From Alcaligenaceae bacterium (lineage in GTDB: Bacteria; Pseudomonadota; Gammaproteobacteria; Burkholderiales; Burkholderiaceae_B): a stretch of 14,171 bases of DNA. The stretch covers positions 1 to 14,171 of the forward strand of contig CANCRX010000076.1 of assembly GCA_947380655.1 (NCBI GenBank), written 5' to 3'. This document shows, one piece after another, positions 7,601-13,969 of this stretch (within the stretch, counting starts at the first letter, position 1; every line of letters begins with the position of its first letter). The position numbers and the translations under genes were made by a program. The notes under the pieces are model-generated. The model ran no database searches. It was not told the DNA's origin and saw only the letters and a program-made list of their open reading frames with translations.

Positions 7601-7866
7601 TAGATCGGCGCGGCATTCTGCACGCTCCCCCCCACAGCACCCGGGACCGCAGGCAGTCGAGGCTGATAATGCAACGAATCAAGCAAGCCAATCACCACAA
7701 AAGCTAGCAACACCACCGCTGAGCACATCGCAGGTGCACTGCGCGCAACCCTTGCCCAAGTCGCCCGTAAGGCATGAGACCGCCTTACATGCCAGGCATA
7801 GGCCAGCACCATCAATACCAGTGCAAATAAGGCGATATCAGTCCAGAGAAAAATAATTTTTGGCAT
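4690..7866 (-). CDS. Peptide-type ABC importer: fused permease and double ATPase (YejE-YejF-like)
   Basis: This 1058-residue protein joins one permease and two ATPase domains of a dipeptide/oligopeptide/microcin-C-type ABC importer. Residues 1-460 are the inner-membrane permease: about nine hydrophobic segments, LGTDRTGNDV at 228-237, and the EAA loop around 357-380 that docks to the ATPase. A Ser/Gln-rich linker at about 481-504 follows. ATPase 1 has Walker A GESGSGKS (543-550), Q599, FSGGQKQ (657-663), Walker B with DEPT (681-684) and H715. ATPase 2 has GASGCGKT (837-844), Q891, FSGGQRQ (948-954), DEPT (972-975) and H1006, so both look active. E. coli YejE (341) and YejF (529) are separate proteins. 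The permease part carries about three extra N-terminal helices (near 10-25, 48-63 and 162-183). The start is 5 bases after the upstream permease stop. The substrate cannot be read from the sequence. Confidence 0.93.
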   Translation of the reverse strand: MPKIIFLWTDIALFALVLMVLAYAWHVRRSHALRATWARVARSAPAMCSAVVLLAFVVIGLLDSLHYQPRLPAVPGAVGGSVQNAAPIYAPKVVSWLDSLLDDTAFVKPEKTYSAPLAFQQFTKESILQEGGEPTRDFPRLRFGGKHLERPDDHWAGDVLKRVSLGLLAGAVFGCVLIGLTVRAGVGSLRQIWQGDTELPWRAMLITGMLMSLSFGAVFALASGYHVLGTDRTGNDVLWQALKSIRTAWVIGSLTTVAMLPPAMILGIASGYFKGWIDDVIQYVYTTLTSIPGVLLIAACVLMMQVYIDTNPGLFPTAAQRADLRLFLLCMILGLTGWAGLCRMLRAEALKLRELEYVQAARAFGISHWRIMVRHLVPNVMHIVLITVVLEFSGLVLYEAVLSYLGIGVDPTMNSFGSMIEKARFEMSRDPMIWWNLLAAFVFMLALVLAANLFSDGVRDAFDPRSRSFRPRRFKLAGRASAQSVSQVDPASVSDTVSQSSVGQVVLNVRDLDIAIDAEAQWRFAVKALALTVSRGETFALVGESGSGKSMTAMALMRLLPEALRVTRGEIRLDGEELNRLSESSMRAVRGGRAGMIFQEPATSLNPVMRIGEQILEPIYTHTELRGKEARTRAIQWLSRVGIPDPELRMDDYPFQFSGGQKQRIMIAIALAAEPELLIADEPTTALDVTVQAQVLKLLADIQKELGMAVLLITHDLAVVRDVADTVALMRYGEIVETASAEEFFRAPKHAYARELFDAIPTFAKRGKPLSQAGRDRAKSLADETIRQIGEQRLHVENLNVHYPIRKGFLRRIVGFNQVVQGVSFTLHAGETMALVGASGCGKTTVAKTLLRLMDPTVVVTGQAQIAGQALLEVSGAALMAIRRQIQIVFQDPYASLDPRMRVGAILQEGIVALRPEWSAIEQSRRIAYLLERVGLPIDAADRYPHEFSGGQRQRIAIARALAVEPKVLILDEPTSALDVSVQAQILDLLSDLQRETGMAYLLITHNFGVVEYIADSVAVMDAGHIVEIGQASQVLHQPQSQVTRDLLASVPRLSFGA

Positions 7867-7871
7867 ATCGG

Positions 7872-8849
7872 CTACTCGAAGCGCACGCGCGGATCGGCGA
7901 GTGTGTATGAAATATCAGCCATGATCAGACCGACGATGTAAAGCGCGGAGCCTAGGAATACCATCGCCCTCACCACAGAAAAATCCTGACCACTGATCGC
8001 ATCAATGGTGTAACTGCCTAAGCCTGGAATGCCAAAAAAAGACTCCGCAATCAGACTACCCATGAACAGCAGGGGTAACGCTGAAACAGTGCCAGTCAGG
8101 ATAGGCAGCATGGCATTACGCAACACATGCCTGAACAATACAATTCGCTCGCTCAACCCCTTCGCGCGTGCAGTACGCACATAATCCTTACCAATTTCTT
8201 CAAGAAACAAACTTCGGTAAAAACGTGATTCAGGTCCTAGTCTGGAAATAATTGCAACCAGGATCGGTAGCGCTAAAAATTTCACGATATCCCAGCCTCC
8301 CGAAAAGCCTGAATACGGCACCAGACGCAATAACTTTGAAAACAACCATTGTCCAGCGATGATGTAAAAAAGCCCTGAGATTGACAGCATCACGACGCAC
8401 AACACTACACCCCAGAAATCGAGTCGGGTGGTACGAAAAAAAACGAGCATCAAAGAAAACGCCACACTCACCATCAAGCCGAGCACAAAGGTAGGTAGCG
8501 CTAAAGCCAGACTAGGGCCCATCCGTTCGCGTATCTCACGGCTGATATCACGCCCCCCATCTGAAGAACCGAAATCAAACTTCAGCAAAGGCACCGAGCG
8601 TTGATAAAAAATCGTATCGGTATATTTTTTGGTTCCTTCAGCCTGGGTATTGAGAAACAGCGGTTTGTCATAGCCTCGATCCACTTTCCACTTCTCAATT
8701 GCATCCGTACTCACACGCTGACCACCAATTGCAAGACGCGCCATATCATCAGGCGTATTGACAGCGAAAAACAAAATGAACGTAAACAAATTGACGCCGA
8801 TTAAAATCAGCACCCCATAGAGCAGGCGACGCAATACATAGCCAATCAT
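7872..8849 (-). CDS. Peptide-type ABC importer permease, YejB/DppB-like
   Basis: This inner-membrane permease of 325 residues is the partner of the permease part of the fusion protein. The N-terminus MIGYVLRRLLYGVLILIGVN is typical of DppB/OppB/YejB. Six membrane segments are expected (near 10-30, 112-138, 147-170, 188-203, 250-272 and 293-315), with a large periplasmic loop at about 31-110. The EAA loop is at about 217-251 (DYVRTARAKGLSERIVLFRH). The C-terminus LADPRVRFE is also family-typical. The ATG overlaps the stop of the binding-protein gene by 4 bases (ATGA), and GGAGAG 7 bases before the ATG (8855-8860) is the best ribosome-binding site in this operon. Together with the fusion protein it completes the two-permease, two-ATPase importer core. 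Confidence 0.94.
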   Translation of the reverse strand: MIGYVLRRLLYGVLILIGVNLFTFILFFAVNTPDDMARLAIGGQRVSTDAIEKWKVDRGYDKPLFLNTQAEGTKKYTDTIFYQRSVPLLKFDFGSSDGGRDISREIRERMGPSLALALPTFVLGLMVSVAFSLMLVFFRTTRLDFWGVVLCVVMLSISGLFYIIAGQWLFSKLLRLVPYSGFSGGWDIVKFLALPILVAIISRLGPESRFYRSLFLEEIGKDYVRTARAKGLSERIVLFRHVLRNAMLPILTGTVSALPLLFMGSLIAESFFGIPGLGSYTIDAISGQDFSVVRAMVFLGSALYIVGLIMADISYTLADPRVRFE

Positions 8850-11131
8850 TTTTTCTCTCCGGCGGCTACGTCACCAAAAGCGGTCTGGTGATCCTGTCTG
8901 CGCAAGGCGCGCCAAGCGAACCCAATCACGATCGCAAGTAAGGCACACAACAATCCCAGCGGCCACCATACTGGCGGATTCCACTCATTGATTTTTTGCG
9001 TGCGCAAACTGCTGTCGATTTTCATGAACTGCAAAACATTGCGAACCATCTGTGTGGGTTTAGCATTGCCAACCCATTGCTGAAATGCGCCGCCCGACTT
9101 AGGAAAGACACCAAACATCCAGGGTGAGTCTTCCTGCAAAATGGTTGTCATGCGTGCAATGACTTGCTCTTTCTCGGTGCCATCAGGCAGATCGCGCATC
9201 TTTTCAAATAGCGCGTCATATTCAGCATTGACATAGTTTGCTGCGTTTTCTCCGCCTTTCTCAGCCTTGACATTAGGGCCATACAATAAAAACAAAAAGT
9301 TTTCCGCATCAGGATAGTCCGCCACCCAACCCCACATAAACATCTGTGCGACACCTCGAGCCATCTTGTCCTGAAACCTGTTGTAGTCGGTCGCACGGAT
9401 GTCCATTTGCACGCCCAGTCTTTCAAACTGTCGGCGCATCCAATCCAGCATCGGGCTCGAACCACCTGCTCCACCGGTTGAATCAAAGTACAAAACGAGT
9501 GGCTGTCCTGTTTTCTCGTCACGTCCATCCGGATAGCCAGCCTCAGCCAATAAGCGCTTGGCTTGTTCAAGCGATTTTCTGACAGGCTTACCATCCTTGA
9601 TATCGTAAACAACACGATTGATACCCTCTACGCCACCTTGATACCCAAGGATGCCTGGAGGCACCGGACCATAAGCGACCTGGGCCTGATCATTTTCAAA
9701 TATTGCGACGTATTCTTCCCAATTAAAAGCAATGCTCAAGGCCTGACGTAACTTACGGTTTTTAGTCTGTTGTTCTGGCGTATCGCCGAGTCCTACAACG
9801 GGATCTTTCCAGTTAAAACCAAAATATCGTGATTGCGCCTCTACAGTCGTAGGCAGTTGAATTCCATGTTGAGCATACAGCGCAGCCTTTTCAGTCGAAT
9901 CGCTGGCAGCTACCAGCATCGCTACACCCGTATCGCTTCGATCAACCTGGGGAATATCGTAGTATCCCTGCATGAATTTTCCTTGCAGCGGGATACTTTC
10001 CTTTTCCATATTGAACACAACGCGATCGATAAAGGGCGTCATCTTTCCACAATCAGCCAATAACCCTGCCGCACGATCTCCTGGCTCTCCTTCACAAGGG
10101 TAAGGCTCTCCACGGAAATTCGGATTACGCTCCAGTACATGGCGTCGATTCTGTATCGATTCCCCCATCATGTATGGCCCTGTACCGACCGGCCAGTTAT
10201 TTAAAGAGAGATTTTGCTGCGCCATTCCTGGCTGGCTGTAAAACCTGTCGGCCTCCCACGGAATTGGTGCGATAAAGGTCATCGCCAGCCAATATTTAAA
10301 CTGTGGGTAAAGCCCTTTCACGCGTATGCGCAAAGTGTAGGCATCGAGCGCCTCGACACCCGCAAAGCCGATATCGCGCAAATCCAGCCAGGGAAGATCT
10401 CGCGTGCCGGGAGGTAAATCTTTACGCAAGCCCGCATCAATTTCACGCAAACGTTTACCGTATGCATCCATCCCCACTACATGCTCGGCCAGGGTAGAGA
10501 AAATAGGCGAGGCCACGCGAGGGCTGGCAAGACGTCTGATGGCATAGACAAAATCGTACGCGGTGAGTTCACGCGTGCCTGTTTGACCAAAATCAGTAAT
10601 CGAAAACTTATCTTTCAAACCCTCAGCACGGATCGGCCAGTAACTAAATTTCCCATCCGGCTCACGCGCGAACACCGGGTGAGGTTGAAACAAAATCCCC
10701 TTTCTGATCGGTATGTCATAGACACTTTCAGAGATAAACTGAGCAGATACATCAGAGGGAAGCGTATCGCCATTCTTGTCCAAAAATTTTGGCTCAGCCA
10801 CAGAACTGGCTGCGCGCGGGATTAATTCATAAGGACGTTTAAGGTAGTGATATCCGTAGAGTGGCTCATAGATGTTGTAGGTATAAGGTGTTTCATCCGT
10901 TGAGTAAGACCTTGCAGGGTCAAGAAACTTCGGTGAACGCTGAGCAAAGGCGGTATATAAAACATTATTTTTTTCAGCGCCGTGGGCATAGGGACTATTG
11001 ATCGGTGTCTCAGACGACTCAGGTCCACAACCGCACAGTGAAAGTACGGTCAACAAAAGCAATGCCATGCTCGTGAACCGAGCAAGCGCGCATGAAGAAT
11101 ATTTATAAATGTTCAATCTATTCAGTCGCAT
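8846..11131 (-). CDS. Peptide-type ABC importer substrate-binding lipoprotein (SBP family 5) with C-terminal membrane anchor
   Basis: This is a family-5 (DppA/OppA/YejA-like) solute-binding protein. The hydrophobic signal region MALLLLTVLSLCGC ends in a lipobox-like LCGC, so N-terminal lipidation is likely. Family features are DETPYTYNIYEPLYGYHYLK near the start, a mid-protein ELTAYDFVYAIRRLASP, AGYPDGRDEKTGQPLVLYFD, and WVADYPDAENFLFLLYGPN. At about 761 residues it is longer than the usual 500-600. Unusually, the C-terminus has a membrane helix (WWPLGLLCALLAIVIGFAW, about residues 722-740) followed by a basic tail, predicting a second anchor in the inner membrane. I chose ATG 11131, which overlaps the nuclease stop by 10 bases; ATG 11161 and TTG 11167 are alternatives with a longer n-region. 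None has a good ribosome-binding site, so coupled translation is likely. Confidence 0.9.
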   Translation of the reverse strand: MRLNRLNIYKYSSCALARFTSMALLLLTVLSLCGCGPESSETPINSPYAHGAEKNNVLYTAFAQRSPKFLDPARSYSTDETPYTYNIYEPLYGYHYLKRPYELIPRAASSVAEPKFLDKNGDTLPSDVSAQFISESVYDIPIRKGILFQPHPVFAREPDGKFSYWPIRAEGLKDKFSITDFGQTGTRELTAYDFVYAIRRLASPRVASPIFSTLAEHVVGMDAYGKRLREIDAGLRKDLPPGTRDLPWLDLRDIGFAGVEALDAYTLRIRVKGLYPQFKYWLAMTFIAPIPWEADRFYSQPGMAQQNLSLNNWPVGTGPYMMGESIQNRRHVLERNPNFRGEPYPCEGEPGDRAAGLLADCGKMTPFIDRVVFNMEKESIPLQGKFMQGYYDIPQVDRSDTGVAMLVAASDSTEKAALYAQHGIQLPTTVEAQSRYFGFNWKDPVVGLGDTPEQQTKNRKLRQALSIAFNWEEYVAIFENDQAQVAYGPVPPGILGYQGGVEGINRVVYDIKDGKPVRKSLEQAKRLLAEAGYPDGRDEKTGQPLVLYFDSTGGAGGSSPMLDWMRRQFERLGVQMDIRATDYNRFQDKMARGVAQMFMWGWVADYPDAENFLFLLYGPNVKAEKGGENAANYVNAEYDALFEKMRDLPDGTEKEQVIARMTTILQEDSPWMFGVFPKSGGAFQQWVGNAKPTQMVRNVLQFMKIDSSLRTQKINEWNPPVWWPLGLLCALLAIVIGFAWRALRRQDHQTAFGDVAAGEKK

Positions 11132-11754
11132 TGATGTTTTTGCCAGCAAATTTGACGCCATATCCAAGGCGCGACGGGTCTAGACTCTCCCCAGAGCCCG
11201 AGGCGTGCCGCCTTGGCCTGTTTTTCAAGCTCAGGCAGGGTGCGATCACGTAAATACTTACCGCCCCCCTGCTGATTAGCCCAAGCCATCCCGCTTTTGA
11301 CTTGCAGGCGGTTGGCAGTCGTATCTTCAACGGGGATATCACATACATCGCGCCCATAATGATCTTTTTCGTAGCAAATCAATGTCAGCGTTTTACCCGC
11401 GACCTGTTCAGCTAAATGTTTGCGCGACGCCTCACCAAAGGGCTGGCCTGGGCGCGCGCTCCCGTGACTGGTTTCTGGAGCATCGATACTAGCCAGGCGA
11501 ACACGATGGGTCTGCCGCTCAACCAGAATATTGACAGTGTCACCATCTGATACTTGTACGATCCGACCGGTTAAGGTGTAACTAGACGCGGCAACGGCTG
11601 AACCCGCACTGCGGTCACTCAGGCCGAATTCAGAAAATACCGTCGCACCGACCGTAAAGACGAGCGCGAAGGCAATCGCAGCTCCTTTGCTCGCGCCTAC
11701 CCCTTTAACGCCATTGGCCAGACGTAAGGCTATTATTGCTGCGTATTTTCTCAT
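11122..11754 (-). CDS. Exported or membrane-anchored staphylococcal-nuclease-like protein
   Basis: This 210-residue protein is a thermonuclease (SNase) homologue, an OB-fold, calcium-dependent phosphodiesterase cutting DNA or RNA. A hydrophobic segment at about 22-42 after a basic N-terminus predicts export or anchoring with the nuclease domain in the periplasm. The nuclease domain runs from about 58 to 200. VSDGDTVNI gives D72, RLASIDAPE gives R86, D91 and E94, and DHYGRDV gives R135. These correspond by spacing to Asp21, Arg35, Asp40, Glu43 and Arg87 of the staphylococcal enzyme, so the active site seems complete. Cysteines at 127, 138, 203 and 209 could form disulfides outside the cytoplasm. 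No ribosome-binding site precedes the ATG. Its last 10 bases overlap the chosen start of the binding-protein gene. Confidence 0.92.
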   Translation of the reverse strand: MRKYAAIIALRLANGVKGVGASKGAAIAFALVFTVGATVFSEFGLSDRSAGSAVAASSYTLTGRIVQVSDGDTVNILVERQTHRVRLASIDAPETSHGSARPGQPFGEASRKHLAEQVAGKTLTLICYEKDHYGRDVCDIPVEDTTANRLQVKSGMAWANQQGGGKYLRDRTLPELEKQAKAARLGLWGESRPVAPWIWRQICWQKHQCD

Positions 11755-11829
11755 CAGACTATAAATATATATTTTGATAATTTTCTGTAACCATTTGATT
11801 TTATTTATTAATAATATAAAAATATCCGG
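11755..11829 (-). promoter_or_regulatory. A+T-rich gap between corA and the nuclease gene, possible promoter
   Basis: Positions 11761-11820 have only 6 G or C in 60 bases, far below the flanking genes. On the minus strand TTACAG (11785-11790) and TATTTA (11762-11767) are 17 bases apart and could be -35 and -10, with A+T-rich DNA upstream acting like an UP element. The start of transcription would then lie almost at the nuclease ATG, giving a leaderless message, which fits the missing ribosome-binding site. In such A+T-rich DNA chance matches are common, so the hexamers are weak evidence. Confidence 0.35.
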
Positions 11830-12852
11830 CTACAACCATTTTGACTGACGAAATTTATAGTACATAAAACTACACACCGTTGCCATTAAAGCAACCGACA
11901 TCAAAAACCCATATTTCCATTTGAGTTCAGGAATGTTGTCAAAGTTCATTCCATAGATACCTGCGATCGCTGTTGGCACTGCCAAAATAGCCGCCCAGGC
12001 AGCCAAGCGACGCGTGGTATCGGTCTGTTTGGATTGTTCAATCAGCATGCCTGCTTCAAAAGCAAACGCCAAACCATCACCCAAATTATCAAGCAATCGG
12101 TCTACCCGCCCCACCCGATCTGACAAGTCGGCAAAACGCAACCGCTCCACCGAACTGACGGGCATCATTTCAACGCGGGACAGACGCCTGCATACTTCCT
12201 CCAAAGGAGCGATCATCGAATGCATACGCTGAAAATCACGACGGATCTGGTAGAGCTTTTTGACCTTGAATCCTTCAATCCCACGCATCAGCATAGATTG
12301 TTCAATGTTTTCCACTGTTTTTTCAAACTGGTCATACGCAATGTTGTAGCGATCTATCATCAAATCGAGTAATTCAGTCGCAATATAGTCTGGGCCACGC
12401 GCGATCCGTCCCGGCATTTTTTCTAGTCGCTTACGTAACTCTGTGTGCGAGCCAACTGCTCCACGTCGCGTAGTCAATAAAAAATTAGGGCCGATCAGAA
12501 TCTGTGTCTCGCCAAAATTCGGCATGCCATCCGTTGCCCGTATCTCAACAGTCATTGCAACGATCAGGACTACCTCGTCATAATCCATGACCTTAGGCAA
12601 GCGATGTCTGGCATGTAAATCCCCAACGACTTCCTCGGATAAACCAAGCTGCTTGCCCACTAATTCCAGCATCGCCTGATCGGGGTCTTTTAAACCGATC
12701 CAAAGCATCGTTTGTGGCTCGCCAATCGCTTGCCGTAGATCGTCAAGCAACACTGCTTTGGACTCCCCGCCTCGGATATAGGCCCTTGAAGCGATCACCT
12801 CAGGAATCAGCGGCAAACTCGGTTGTTCAGTTTCAGGCAAAACAGTCTCCAT
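11830..12852 (-). CDS. CorA-family magnesium/divalent metal channel
   Basis: CorA proteins form homopentameric inner-membrane channels for Mg2+ and, in some members, Co2+, Ni2+ or Zn2+ (ZntB subgroup exports or imports zinc). This protein of 340 residues has the large N-terminal cytoplasmic domain, a long helical stalk (about 150-280), then two C-terminal membrane helices. The selectivity motif GMN is at 301-303 within YGMNFDNIPELKW, and the C-terminus ends in the family-typical FRQSKWL. The residues after GMN include acidic E and the loop charges seen in Mg2+ CorA, but the ion cannot be decided. The ATG has no clear ribosome-binding site. It is first of the minus-strand genes and diverges from the dehydrogenase gene; 75 bases separate it from the nuclease gene. 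Confidence 0.92.
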   Translation of the reverse strand: METVLPETEQPSLPLIPEVIASRAYIRGGESKAVLLDDLRQAIGEPQTMLWIGLKDPDQAMLELVGKQLGLSEEVVGDLHARHRLPKVMDYDEVVLIVAMTVEIRATDGMPNFGETQILIGPNFLLTTRRGAVGSHTELRKRLEKMPGRIARGPDYIATELLDLMIDRYNIAYDQFEKTVENIEQSMLMRGIEGFKVKKLYQIRRDFQRMHSMIAPLEEVCRRLSRVEMMPVSSVERLRFADLSDRVGRVDRLLDNLGDGLAFAFEAGMLIEQSKQTDTTRRLAAWAAILAVPTAIAGIYGMNFDNIPELKWKYGFLMSVALMATVCSFMYYKFRQSKWL

Positions 12853-13021
12853 TCATTCAGGCCAAGCGTTTGAACCCAGCGACACCCTGTCAAACACAAT
12901 AATTTAAGCCAATACTGCTCAGATTAACGCGTTGAACCCGCCACATCGTGATTAAATGCAGATCAGTACAATATAGGTGTAATCCCTGCCCCACAGCAAT
13001 CAATTGGATCAAAGTGTAATT
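12853..13021. promoter_or_regulatory. Divergent intergenic region between corA and the dehydrogenase gene
   Basis: These 169 bases must hold promoters for both directions. On the plus strand TACAATATAG (12967-12976) is a plausible -10 region about 50 bases before the dehydrogenase ATG, without a convincing -35. On the minus strand TTGACA (12887-12892) is a perfect -35 hexamer, but no good -10 lies 16-18 bases further on. I find no strong inverted repeat that would suggest an operator, and no Mg2+-sensing leader structure that I can recognise. Confidence 0.4.
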
Positions 13022-13969
13022 ATGCAGATCGTATTCCTTGACAGCGATACTATCCCTGAGCTGCTTACCCAGCCAGAATGGGTATCAAACTGGACCAATC
13101 GTCCAGCCACAGAGCCGGACCCAGAACAAGTGATCGCGGCACTCGCTGAGGCCGATATCTGCATCACAAACAAGGTCAAACTGACCGCACAGATTCTGCA
13201 AAAGCTACCGAAACTAAAATTCGTCTGTGTGGCAGCCACGGGTTACGACTGTGTTGATCTGCAAGCCTGTCGTGAACACGGCGTCATCGTCTCTAATGTC
13301 CCGGGTTACTCACGACAAAGTGTTGCAGAAGGCGTGATCGCCTTCATTTTTTCACTACGCCGCGCACTCCCTTATTACCAGACCACTGCACGCAAAGCCT
13401 GGCCTGAGTCGCCACACTTTTGTGTGCATGCTACCCCCTTACTCAATGTCCGCGGTGCGACGCTCGGGATTTTTGGGCGAGGTGCGATTGGTAATGAAGT
13501 CGCAACCCTGGCTCAAGCGCTAGGCATGAACGTGCTGTTTGGTGAACACCGTAATCGCCATGAAATCAGACCGGGTTATGTTCGTTTTGAAACCTTGCTG
13601 GCTCAAAGCGACGTCATCACCTTGCATTGCCCCCTGACTGAGGCCACGCGCGGCATGATTGGACATGCTGAAATCGCCCGAATGAAACCGGGTGCCATGC
13701 TGATTAATACCGCACGCGGGCCCTTAATCAATGAAGATGCGGTGCTCGATGCACTGCAAAGTGGCCATTTGGGTGGTGCAGCGCTCGATGTACTGTCTGT
13801 CGAGCCTCCCATTAACACCCCAGCCCTGCTGGAGTTACCCCATCCTAATCTGATCATCACGCCGCACATCACCTGGGCAAACGAGGATGGGGTGAACCGC
13901 CTGATGCAAGGCATCCTCGCAAATCTGCATGCGTTTCATCAAGAGCAACCCATCAACGTGGTGAGTTAG
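13022..13969 (+). CDS. D-2-hydroxyacid dehydrogenase (glycerate dehydrogenase/hydroxypyruvate reductase-like)
   Basis: This cytoplasmic NAD(P)-dependent oxidoreductase of 315 residues interconverts a 2-keto acid and a D-2-hydroxy acid; hydroxypyruvate/glycerate is likely by resemblance but not proven. Family motifs are present: AATGYDCVDLQACREHGVIV with NVPGYSRQSVAEGV, the Rossmann motif GRGAIG at 152-157, INTARGPLINEDAV with catalytic Arg232, DVLSVEPP with Glu261, and ITPHITWA with His282. The catalytic Arg-Glu-His triad is complete. The segment after the second Rossmann strand reads FGEHRNR, which does not clearly tell NADH from NADPH. I chose ATG 13022; a TTG at 13004 in frame would add six residues, but MQIVFLDS is a natural beginning for the first strand. 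The stop overlaps the next gene's GTG by one base. Confidence 0.92.
   Translation: MQIVFLDSDTIPELLTQPEWVSNWTNRPATEPDPEQVIAALAEADICITNKVKLTAQILQKLPKLKFVCVAATGYDCVDLQACREHGVIVSNVPGYSRQSVAEGVIAFIFSLRRALPYYQTTARKAWPESPHFCVHATPLLNVRGATLGIFGRGAIGNEVATLAQALGMNVLFGEHRNRHEIRPGYVRFETLLAQSDVITLHCPLTEATRGMIGHAEIARMKPGAMLINTARGPLINEDAVLDALQSGHLGGAALDVLSVEPPINTPALLELPHPNLIITPHITWANEDGVNRLMQGILANLHAFHQEQPINVVS

Noticed and set aside
7189..7856. Plus-strand open frames opposite the N-terminal part of the fused transporter
   Set aside because: They are rich in Arg, Pro, Gln and His as expected from the reverse complement of a membrane-protein gene, and match no family I know.
9148..9615. A 155-codon open frame on the minus strand within the binding-protein gene
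   Set aside because: It overlaps the binding-protein frame on the same strand, has Ser/Arg/Cys-rich composition without any family motif, and the binding-protein frame is intact on both sides, so it is not evidence for a frameshift or a nested gene.
10481..10825. A 114-codon plus-strand open frame
   Set aside because: It is antisense to the conserved N-terminal part of the binding protein and shows no motif or start signal.
11796..11826. A/T-only hairpin after corA as an intrinsic terminator
   Set aside because: ATTTTTAT and ATAAAAT could pair with a bulge, but the stem has no G-C pairs and would be too weak to end transcription.
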